Shown here: in pieces, positions 28,318 through 35,653 of the stretch
Layout of the letters: each line of letters starts with the position of its first letter
How positions within the stretch are numbered: the first letter of the stretch is position 1
Source of the DNA: Pleomorphomonas sp. T1.2MG-36
GTDB taxonomy: Bacteria > Pseudomonadota > Alphaproteobacteria > Rhizobiales > Pleomorphomonadaceae
Reading direction: 5' to 3'
Length of the DNA: 64,000 nucleotides
Assembly: GCF_950100655.1 (NCBI RefSeq)
Contig: NZ_CATNLY010000012.1
Span: 310,001-374,000, forward strand
Notes under the pieces: generated by a model
Database searches by the model: none
The model's input: the letters and a program-made list of their open reading frames with translations, nothing else
Told to the model about the DNA's origin: nothing
Translations under genes and position numbers: made by a program

Positions 28318-29166
28318 TCAGCTGGCGACGGAGAGAGGCTTTCCTTCCTCGGCCGTCCCGCACCAATCCATGGTTCGCGACAGCGGGCAGGCCGTGTCGG
28401 CACCTCGGATGTGGGCGATCATTTCGGCGGTCACGGAGACCGCGATCTCCTCGGGGCCCTCGGCACCGATTTCGAGGCCGACCGGCGCGCGGACGCGGGC
28501 GAACGCATCCGGCGAGAAGCCGGCGGCCACGAGGTTCCGGTAGACGGTGAGCACCTTGCGCTTGGAACCGATCATGCCGATGTAGCCGGCCGGCGTGCCG
28601 AGCGCCCAGGCAAGCGCCTCCTGGTCGAGGGCGTGGCCGCGCATGGCGATGAACACCAGCGAGGCGGCATTGGGCGACAGATGCGCCGTGGCCTCGGCGA
28701 GCGGGCCGGCGTGGGTGCCGGCGGCATTCGGGAAGCGGCCGGGATTGGCGAACTCTTCACGGTCGTCGACGACCACCGTCTCCAGCCCCAGCGTCCGGCA
28801 GATCGCCTCGGTCATCAGGCCGACGTGACCGCCGCCGAAAATGTAGACGGTGCGGCTGGGCATGATCGCCTCGATGTAGAATTGCAGGTTGCCGCCGCAG
28901 ATCATGCCGAGATCGAGCGTCGGGTTCTTGTGGAGGTCGATGGCCAGCATCTGCGACAGGCCCGTCGCGATCACCTCGCGGGCGACCATGATCGCCCTGC
29001 CCTCGGCCGCGCCACCGCCGACCGTGCCGGCGATCGTGCCGTCGGCCCGCACCAGCATCTTGGCCGCCGTCGCCGAAGGCGTCGAGCCGGACTGGGTCAC
29101 GATGGACACGAGCGCCGAACGGCGGCCGGCATCGCGCTCCCGGATGAGTTCCCTGTAGATATCCAT
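28318..29166 (-). CDS. xdhC: XdhC/CoxI family molybdenum cofactor maturation protein
   Basis: A 282-residue chaperone. The N-terminal XdhC_CoxI part has LVSIVTQSGSTPSATAAKML and GTVGGGAAEGRAI. The C-terminal Rossmann part has VYIFGGGHVGLMTEAICRTL, VVDDREEFA and the tail AEMIAHIRGAD. Proteins of this family bind molybdenum cofactor, promote its sulfuration and hand it to xanthine oxidase family enzymes. GGAGG sits six bases before the ATG. It is the first gene of the mop transcription unit as read here, and is the expected dedicated chaperone for that enzyme. Confidence 0.92.
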   Translation of the reverse strand: MDIYRELIRERDAGRRSALVSIVTQSGSTPSATAAKMLVRADGTIAGTVGGGAAEGRAIMVAREVIATGLSQMLAIDLHKNPTLDLGMICGGNLQFYIEAIMPSRTVYIFGGGHVGLMTEAICRTLGLETVVVDDREEFANPGRFPNAAGTHAGPLAEATAHLSPNAASLVFIAMRGHALDQEALAWALGTPAGYIGMIGSKRKVLTVYRNLVAAGFSPDAFARVRAPVGLEIGAEGPEEIAVSVTAEMIAHIRGADTACPLSRTMDWCGTAEEGKPLSVAS

Positions 29167-29566
29167 GTCGTCCTCCGGCGGCCTTTCGGGCGCAGCGCTT
29201 CGGACGGCCGGCCGTCTCCATGTCTGTCCGCCGAACCCGAATCTCCTCCTCGGGGGCGGCGCCGAGCGGCGACCTGTCCATGGTGGGGAGAGTCAGCCTT
29301 CCCGAGGGTGAAATCTGTCCGGTGCAGGACTCGGGACGGGAAAATCGCTGTCGCCCTCACGACGGTTTCGGACGATTCAAATGGGTGGATGGGGATGAAT
29401 TCGGCGGAAAACCGCCATTTCTGGCCTTTCGACGGAGGCGGACCGGCCCATACGTATGACCACGCAGGGAATGTGTCGCGCCGCCGGCGCATCGGTTCGG
29501 ACGGCAGCCCGCCGCCGGGGTCGGACACCTCGTGTCGAGGTGCCGACCACTGGCGACAGCGGCCGA
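29167..29566. other. 400-base intergenic region upstream of xdhC-mop
   Basis: No gene was found here. The region probably carries the xdhC-mop promoter, on the minus strand. Visible elements are the 10-base palindrome CATACGTATG at 29449-29458, a GGCGG-AAAA-CCGCC hairpin at 29403-29416, and the stem-loop after moaD described separately. No GG-N10-GC sigma-54 element was recognised by eye. Confidence 0.4.
29519..29548 (-). terminator. Stem-loop downstream of moaD
   Basis: GGTCGG plus CACCTC (29519-29531, with one unpaired A) pairs with GAGGTG plus CCGACC (29537-29548) to give a 12-bp stem and 5-base loop. It begins 18 bases past the moaD stop. There is no T-run, so it may end or attenuate the arsM-fprA-moaD transcript before xdhC. 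Confidence 0.55.
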
Positions 29567-29839
29567 TCAGCCGCCGGTCATGGGCGGAAACAGCGCGATC
29601 TCCGTCGCGCTCCCGAGCGGTTCATCCTGCTCGATGTGCAACTGGTCGACGGCGACGCGGATGGTCGACGGCGCTTCCAGCGCATAGGCGTAGGTGTCGC
29701 CGCGTTCCGCCAGCCAGGCGATCATCTCGCCGGCTGTGCGGACGCTGCCGGGCAGGCTGACGCGCTCCTCGGACAGACCGATGCGCTCGCGGACCCAGGC
29801 AAAGTAGACGAGACGGACCTCGCGGTCCGGTCTTTCCAT
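29567..29839 (-). CDS. moaD: MoaD-like molybdopterin synthase sulfur carrier
   Basis: A 90-residue beta-grasp protein with the ubiquitin-like order REVRLVYFAWVRERIGLSEE ... IALFPPMTGG. The C-terminal Gly-Gly is adenylated by a MoeB-type enzyme and then carries the sulfur put into molybdopterin by MoaE. The start at 29839 has GGAGG five bases upstream; an upstream TTG in the same frame is less likely. It lies 14 bases after the flavoprotein stop. The MoaE partner is not in the window, so this may be a pathway-specific extra copy. Confidence 0.88.
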   Translation of the reverse strand: MERPDREVRLVYFAWVRERIGLSEERVSLPGSVRTAGEMIAWLAERGDTYAYALEAPSTIRVAVDQLHIEQDEPLGSATEIALFPPMTGG

Positions 29840-29853
29840 CGCTCCCTCCGGCG

Positions 29854-31038
29854 TCAAGCGGCCGCGGGCGCGGCGTGGGCGGCGGCGATGTCATCGGCGA
29901 GACGGTCGAGTTCGGCGAAGGCTGCCTCGCGCGGCAATCCCTTGACCATCACCGGCTCGAAGAAGGTGGCGCCGAGCTTCGGCAGCATCGACTGGACGAT
30001 GTCCGGCAGGCTGCCCTCCCAGCCGAACGAACCGATCACCGCCGCGTATTTGGCCTTGAGACCGAGCACGTTGGCGAGAAGCGCCGCGTAGGCGACGCCC
30101 GGATGCGGCCCGGACAGCACGGTGGGCGAAGCGAACACCACGGTCGACGCCTCGACGAGGCTCATGGCGAACTCGCCGGTGTCGAGATCGACGACGTTGA
30201 TCGGCTTGACGCCGATGCCACGCTCGACCAGCCTGTCGGTGAGGTAGGAGACCATCAGCGCCGTGCTCTCGTACATCGACACATAGGGGATGACGACGAA
30301 GGGCTTGGGCTCGTCGGAGGTCCAGGTGCGATAGAGGTCGAGAATGAAGCCCGGGCGGGCGTAGATCGGCCCATGGCTCGGCGCGATATACGCCAGATCG
30401 AGCGCGCCGACCTTGTCGACAGCCTCCTTGGAGAAGCTGCGGTAGGGCATCATGATCTCGGCGTAGTAGCGCTTGGCCGCCGTTTCGACCCGCGCCTCGT
30501 CGTCGGCGAACAGGTCGGTGGTGGCGAGATGCGCGCCGAGGAAGTCGCAGGTGAAGACGGTGCGGGCCTCCGGCACGTAGGTGCACATGGTATCCGGCCA
30601 GTGGACCCAGGGCGTCATAAGGAACTTCAGCGTCTTGTCGCCGAGCGACAGGCTGTGGCCGTCGCCGACGGTGATGAAGGCGTCGCGGTCCACCGGCAGC
30701 GTGTCCATGATGAAGCGCTTGCACTTGGCGTTGGTCACCACCTTGGCCTCGGGGAACAGCTCCAGGACAGCCGGAATGGAGCCCGAGTGGTCCTGCTCGG
30801 CATGATTGGCGACGATGTAGTCGATGCGCTTGACGCCGGACTTCTTGAGGGCGGCGATGAACTCGGCCGTCTTTGGCGGATAGATGGTGTCGATCAGCGC
30901 CGTCTTCTCGCTGCCTTCGACGAGATAGGCGTTGTAGGTGGTGCCTTCCGGCAGCGGCACCAGTTCGTCGAACAGCTTGCGATCCCAATCGATCGCCCGG
31001 TAGGAATATATGCCGTCCGTTACCTTTTGCGGGATCAT
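29854..31038 (-). CDS. A-type flavoprotein (FprA / rubredoxin:oxygen oxidoreductase family)
   Basis: A 394-residue flavodiiron protein. The metallo-beta-lactamase-like domain (1-250) has the diiron ligands NHAEQDHSG, the HWPDT His, and the second-shell CDFLGAH region. The flavodoxin domain (255-394) begins VIPYVSMYESTALMVSYL, with VFASPTVLSGPHPGVAY. These enzymes reduce O2 to water or NO to N2O using electrons from rubredoxin-like donors. No rubredoxin domain is fused. The start gives the usual MIPQKVTDGIYSYRAIDWDR N-terminus. It lies between the ArsM-like gene and moaD; protection of oxygen-sensitive radical SAM and Fe-S proteins of the cluster is a reasonable inference. Confidence 0.92.
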   Translation of the reverse strand: MIPQKVTDGIYSYRAIDWDRKLFDELVPLPEGTTYNAYLVEGSEKTALIDTIYPPKTAEFIAALKKSGVKRIDYIVANHAEQDHSGSIPAVLELFPEAKVVTNAKCKRFIMDTLPVDRDAFITVGDGHSLSLGDKTLKFLMTPWVHWPDTMCTYVPEARTVFTCDFLGAHLATTDLFADDEARVETAAKRYYAEIMMPYRSFSKEAVDKVGALDLAYIAPSHGPIYARPGFILDLYRTWTSDEPKPFVVIPYVSMYESTALMVSYLTDRLVERGIGVKPINVVDLDTGEFAMSLVEASTVVFASPTVLSGPHPGVAYAALLANVLGLKAKYAAVIGSFGWEGSLPDIVQSMLPKLGATFFEPVMVKGLPREAAFAELDRLADDIAAAHAAPAAA

Positions 31039-31084
31039 CTCCGGATACCTTTCATTTGAAGACTCGAAAAAATGGGTGAAGGGT

Positions 31085-32134
31085 TCAGCAGCACCCGGGC
31101 GCCGTGGCCGCGCCGCCCTCGGCGCCGACGCCGGGCGGGGAACAGTCGAACCGGCCGAAATGCACCTCTCGGCTGCCATCGACCCGGAAATGCCGGCCAA
31201 AGCGGCTCTCGCCGACCATGGCGGCCGTGTTGCCGCAGACCAGCATCGGCTTTCCGGCTATGAAGCGGTGATGATCATCGAGAACGAAGGCGTTGGGCCA
31301 GTCGGGCATAGTGCCTAGGTAGGTCGCCACCTGACCGTAGTCCTCGCAGCAATCCTCAAGGCCAGCGAGCTTGAAGGCGCGCACCGTCATCGACCAGAAG
31401 GTGGTGTCGCCGACCAGGAGTTCGGCATAGGGGTGGCCGATGGCGATGGTCCGCCTGGAGAGCAGCCGGAAATCCGCCCAGCCGGTTGCCGCCATCAGGC
31501 GCCGGAAGTCCTCGACATAGAGCGCACCGCCCAGGCATTCCCCCACCAGCAGTGGGTCGGAGGCGACGTTGGCTGGCAGGCGGCGGCTCGCAAACACATC
31601 CGAGAACAGCAGCTCGCCACCGGGCTTCAGCACCCGGTAGATCTCGGCGAACACCTTCGCCTTGTCGGGCGAGAGGTTGAGCGCGCAGTTGGAGATCACC
31701 ACGTCGATCGACCCGTCGGCGATGCCGAGAGAGGCGAGATCCTCGAACCGTCCCTCGATGAAACTGACGTTGGAGGCGCGATGACCGAAGGCGCGCGCCT
31801 GCTCGGCCTGATGGGCGCGGCCCACCGCCAGTTGCTCCGGCGTCATGTCGACGCCGATGGAGCGGCCGCCCTCGCCCACGAGCGCCGACACCATGAACAC
31901 GTCGCGCCCGGTGCCGCAGCCGAGGTCGAGCACCGTCAGTCCCTCGACATCGTCCGGCATGGGCGACCCGCAGCCGTAAAAGCGATTGACGACCTCCGGG
32001 TGGATCGTCTCAAGGATCGACCGCAACCGCGGCGACAGCGGCGCCGGAGAACAACAGGCGCCGGTCTTGAGGTCTGCCGTCCCGCCGAGACGGGTTCCGT
32101 AATAGTCGCGAACCACCGCCGTCACCCGATCCAT
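31085..32134 (-). CDS. arsM: ArsM-like SAM-dependent methyltransferase
   Basis: A 349-residue methyltransferase resembling arsenite S-adenosylmethyltransferases. The SAM motif is VLDLGCGTGRDVFMVSALVG. The Cys residues used by ArsM are present in context: C55 in YGCGSP, C150 in ISNCALNLSPDK, and C200 in GECLGGALY. N-terminal TGACCSP and a C-terminal TAPGCC add vicinal Cys pairs. The start at 32134 has GGGAG upstream. No arsR, arsC, arsB or acr3 is nearby. It leads the arsM-fprA-moaD unit, so arsenite is the textbook substrate, but a role linked to the neighbouring molybdenum enzyme, or selenium, cannot be excluded. Confidence 0.8.
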   Translation of the reverse strand: MDRVTAVVRDYYGTRLGGTADLKTGACCSPAPLSPRLRSILETIHPEVVNRFYGCGSPMPDDVEGLTVLDLGCGTGRDVFMVSALVGEGGRSIGVDMTPEQLAVGRAHQAEQARAFGHRASNVSFIEGRFEDLASLGIADGSIDVVISNCALNLSPDKAKVFAEIYRVLKPGGELLFSDVFASRRLPANVASDPLLVGECLGGALYVEDFRRLMAATGWADFRLLSRRTIAIGHPYAELLVGDTTFWSMTVRAFKLAGLEDCCEDYGQVATYLGTMPDWPNAFVLDDHHRFIAGKPMLVCGNTAAMVGESRFGRHFRVDGSREVHFGRFDCSPPGVGAEGGAATAPGCC

Positions 32135-32206
32135 CACGATCCCACTCCCTGGAGCGCCGGCATCCAGTCGAACGCCCAAACCCGGGCAAGATCATCGCGC
32201 CGGACT

Positions 32207-32223
32207 GTGACCGGGTCTGTCAC
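32207..32223. promoter_or_regulatory. Crp/Fnr-like inverted repeat upstream of arsM
   Basis: GTGAC at 32207-32211 and GTCAC at 32219-32223 are separated by seven bases, inside TGTGAC...GTCACG, about 75 bases before the ArsM-like start codon. The form and position suit a Crp-family operator, possibly for the hybrid regulator at 15.9-17.7 kb. Binding is inference. Confidence 0.45.
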
Positions 32224-32332
32224 GTAGAAGACAAAAGGCGAAAATGGCGGCCGGCGGTGGAACCGCGACCTCCCGCAAGCCAGAAAGCCTGTTCGAGTAT
32301 CACACCCGCAGCCGGCCGCCAGAGAGGCCGAT

Positions 32333-32904
<572 letters not shown>

Positions 32905-33576
32905 ATGACCACGCCGACACCGCCTGGCCCGCCCAGCGACCGCACCCGCGTTCGCCGCTATCACTGGCTGGCCAAATACGACCGCGACACCATCAACGAC
33001 ATCATCGACGCCGGCATCGTGTCGCAGATCGGCTATGTCTTCCACGGTTCGCCTTTCGTCACGCCCACCTGCCACTGGCGGATCGACGACTGCGTCTACT
33101 GGCACGGGTCGGCCGCGAGCCGGATGATGAAGACGCTGGACCAGGGCGTTCCAGTCTGCTTCACCGTCACCCATCTCGATGGCGTCGTCTTCTCGCGCGC
33201 CGCCTTCAACCACAACATTCTCTATCGCTCGGTGATGGCCTTCGGCACGGCCGAACTGCTCGACGATGCCGACAAGAAGGCGGCGCTCGCCGCCTTCACC
33301 GACCGGCTGGCGCCGGGGCTCTGGGCCTATGCCCGGCCGCCGAGCGAGCGGGAATGGCGCGCCGTCAAGGTGTTCCGCCTGAAGCTCGACGAGGTCTCGG
33401 CCAAGGTCGCCTCCGGCCTGCCCGAGGAAGACGAGGCCGATTACGCCACCGACCTCTGGGCCGGGCATGTGCCGCTGACGCTGACGCAGGGGGCGCCGGT
33501 GCCCGACGCCAAGCTGAAGGCAGGCATCGACGCTCCGGACTTCGTCACGGCCTTCCGCTACGCCGGTCTGCGCTGA
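32905..33576 (+). CDS. Pyridoxamine 5'-phosphate oxidase-like FMN-binding protein
   Basis: A 223-residue split-barrel protein of the NimA/PNPOx-like group. The N-terminus is helical (KYDRDTINDIIDAG), followed by the barrel strands IGYVFHGSPFVTPTCHWRID and VYWHGSAASRMM, which hold the flavin- or heme-binding surface, then VPVCFTVTHLDGVVFSR and the LYRSVMAFGTAELL strand pair. Related proteins are flavin-dependent oxidoreductases of unknown substrate. It precedes a MocR-type regulator on the same strand by 219 bases. MocR regulators often control vitamin B6-related genes, which fits loosely. Both genes lie between two CRISPR arrays. Confidence 0.87.
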   Translation: MTTPTPPGPPSDRTRVRRYHWLAKYDRDTINDIIDAGIVSQIGYVFHGSPFVTPTCHWRIDDCVYWHGSAASRMMKTLDQGVPVCFTVTHLDGVVFSRAAFNHNILYRSVMAFGTAELLDDADKKAALAAFTDRLAPGLWAYARPPSEREWRAVKVFRLKLDEVSAKVASGLPEEDEADYATDLWAGHVPLTLTQGAPVPDAKLKAGIDAPDFVTAFRYAGLR

Positions 33577-33795
33577 CAACCCCGGCGCCGGGCATGGCGA
33601 TGCATCCGCGACGCCATGGCACCCCCTGCCGTGGCGTTCAAACGCATCGGGGAGGTCTCGCTTTCTGTAAGCGCGATAGGCGTTGCACCCCACCGGCAAT
33701 GCATGAAAATGTCTCGACGCGCCCGAGACTTCGGGCGAGAGCCATTTTGGAACTGTCAGCGGCACCAATCGAGGCGCCACTTTGGAGAGGCGCAT

Positions 33796-35301
33796 ATGCC
33801 CAAGACGGCCATCACCGGTTCGCTCGTGAGCATCGGTGTCGACAAGGAGAGCAAGACGCCGGTCTACCAGCAGATCGCCCTTGCCCTGAAGCGCGCCATC
33901 GAGACCGGCAAGCTCGCTGCCGGCTCCAAGTTGCCGTCGACGCGGGTGTTCGCCGAGGAGCTGGGCGTCTCCCGCAACACGGTGCTGAAGGTGTTCGAGG
34001 GGTTGACTGACGCCGGCCTGCTGGTCGGCCGGGTTGGCGCCGGTACCTTCGTCCGCGAGTTGGTCGATCCGTTCGCCGGGGAAATGCCGGTCGCCGATGG
34101 CGGTGAAGAGCGCCAAGCCTCCCCATTCCGCTCGCTGTCGTGGCGAGGCAAGGCGCTGGTCGCTTCGGCAACCGATGAGTTCGCCGAACGGCCGACCCCC
34201 TTCATGCCGGATCTGCCCGACCTCCGGGAGTTTCCCATCCGCAACTGGCTGCGGCTTCTCAACGAGACATCCGGCCGGCTCACCGGCCAGATCCTGGGCG
34301 AAACGTCGAATGCCGGCTACGAGCCGCTACGCCGGGCCATCGCCCAGCACCTGTCGGCTGCGCGCGGCATCCTCTGCGACTATCGCCAGGTGGTGATCAC
34401 CACCGGCAGCCAGCAGGGGCTCGACCTCGTCTGCCGCATGCTGCTCGATGCCGGCGATCCCGTCTGGATCGAAGAGCCTGGCTACATCGGGACGCGCTCG
34501 ATCATCAGCGCCAATGGCGGCGTCATCTGTCCGGTTCCGGTCGATGGCGAAGGTTTCCGCGTCGACGACGCCGCTGGCCAGTTCCCTGTTCCCCGCCTGG
34601 TCTGCGTCTCGCCGTCGCGCCAGTACCCGCTCGGCGCCCAGCTTGCCGTGTCCCGACGGATGGCGCTCTTGGATGTCGCGGAACGCAGCGGCGCCTTCGT
34701 CTTCGAGGACGACTACGACAGCGAGTTCCTCTATGACGGCAACGTCCTCCCGGCGATCGCAGGCAGCGACCGCACCGCGCGCACAATCTACATGGGCACG
34801 TTCTCGAAGGTGCTGCTACCGTCCTTCCGGCTCGGCTATCTCGTGGTGCCGGCCGACTTTCGGGACGCCTTCGCCCGCGCCCGCGCCGTGGTCGACCGGC
34901 ATGCGTCGCTGATCGAGCAAATGGTGCTGTCCGAGTTCATGAACCGCGGCCTGTTCGCCTCGCACATCCGCCGCATGCGCGCCCTCTATCAGGCGCGGCG
35001 AAATCAGCTGCTGTCGGGAATCGAGGCGCTGTTCGGCGGCGGCTGCCGCGCCGCCACGCCCAACAGCGGCACCCATCTTCTGCTTCCGCTCAAGGCCGGA
35101 TGCGACGATGTGTCCCTGGCAAGACGCGCCGCCGAACGCGGGCTCGTGCTCAGACCTCTGTCGCCCTATTTCATGACCGATCAGGCCCGACCGGGACTGC
35201 TTTTCGGCTTTTCCTCGTTCAACGAGGCCGAGATCAGCCGCGGCCTCGACTTGCTGTCGTCCTTCCGCAGCGAAATCGACGTGGAGCGCACGGGGCGCTG
35301 A
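33796..35301 (+). CDS. MocR-family regulator (GntR HTH fused to aminotransferase)
   Basis: A 501-residue PLP-dependent transcription factor. Residues 15-85 are a GntR winged helix (VYQQIALALKRAIETGKLAA, STRVFAEELGVSRNTVLKVF). Residues 140-490 are an aminotransferase class I fold with ITTGSQQGLDLVCRMLLDAG, WIEEPGYIGTRSII, VFEDDYDSEFLYDG and the PLP lysine in MGTFSKVLLPSFRLGYLVVP. ATG 33796 is preceded by GGAGAGG; the frame is open further upstream but lacks coding character. Its 3' end abuts the leader-distal end of CRISPR array 2. The likely target is itself or the flavin protein gene upstream. Ligand unknown. Confidence 0.93.
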   Translation: MPKTAITGSLVSIGVDKESKTPVYQQIALALKRAIETGKLAAGSKLPSTRVFAEELGVSRNTVLKVFEGLTDAGLLVGRVGAGTFVRELVDPFAGEMPVADGGEERQASPFRSLSWRGKALVASATDEFAERPTPFMPDLPDLREFPIRNWLRLLNETSGRLTGQILGETSNAGYEPLRRAIAQHLSAARGILCDYRQVVITTGSQQGLDLVCRMLLDAGDPVWIEEPGYIGTRSIISANGGVICPVPVDGEGFRVDDAAGQFPVPRLVCVSPSRQYPLGAQLAVSRRMALLDVAERSGAFVFEDDYDSEFLYDGNVLPAIAGSDRTARTIYMGTFSKVLLPSFRLGYLVVPADFRDAFARARAVVDRHASLIEQMVLSEFMNRGLFASHIRRMRALYQARRNQLLSGIEALFGGGCRAATPNSGTHLLLPLKAGCDDVSLARRAAERGLVLRPLSPYFMTDQARPGLLFGFSSFNEAEISRGLDLLSSFRSEIDVERTGR

Positions 35302-35653
35302 AACGGAGGGGTGCACGGAAGGCGACTGGCATTGCGGCTCGACGCTGGCAAAAAAGCTATCGTTTCGATCCACGCCCCCGCACGGGGAGCGACTGCCTCC
35401 GCAGCCTGGTCGGTGCTGGCCGACAAGCTGTTTCGATCCACGCCCCCCGCACGGGGAGCGACGAGCCCGCAGCGTGGCCGGCGCCGCCTTGGCGCTGTTT
35501 CGATCCACGCCCCCCGCACGGGGAGCGACATGCTCGCCCCTATGTCAATGTCGGTTTTGTACAGTTTCGATCCACGCCCCCGCACGGGGAGCGACGGCGG
35601 GTATCCTGTCGGCGGCGTCATCGTCGTTGCGTTTCGATCCACGCCCCCGCACG
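35295..35653 (-). CRISPR. Type I-C CRISPR array 2, truncated at its leader end
   Basis: Complete repeats lie at 35362-35393 (32 bases), 35430-35462 (33), 35497-35529 (33) and 35564-35595 (32). They begin GTTTCGATCCACGCCCCC on the + strand and end CACGGGGAGCGAC; the 33-base ones have one more C in the C-run. A fifth repeat starts at 35631 and is cut after 23 bases at 35653, where cas3 sequence begins. A weak copy of the repeat's last 14 bases (11 matches) ends at 35326, exactly one 35-base spacer before the first full repeat, and overlaps the MocR stop. Spacers are 34-36 bases. Confidence 0.9.

Noticed and set aside
25655..28543. A 962-codon open frame antisense to mop
   Set aside because: Coding shadow: mop has complete family motifs on the other strand, while this frame has none.
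29167..29566. Sigma-54 promoter controlled by the AcoR-like regulator
   Set aside because: The regulator lacks the AAA+ domain needed for sigma-54 activation, and no GG-N10-GC element was recognised in this region.
31085..32134. An arsenic resistance operon
   Set aside because: Only the methyltransferase resembles ars genes; no regulator, reductase or efflux gene is present nearby.
32246..32320. A 10-base inverted repeat (GGCGGCCGGC / GCCGGCCGCC) left of array 1 as a terminator
   Set aside because: The arms are 55 bases apart and pure GC without a T-run; chance pairing in GC-rich sequence is likely.
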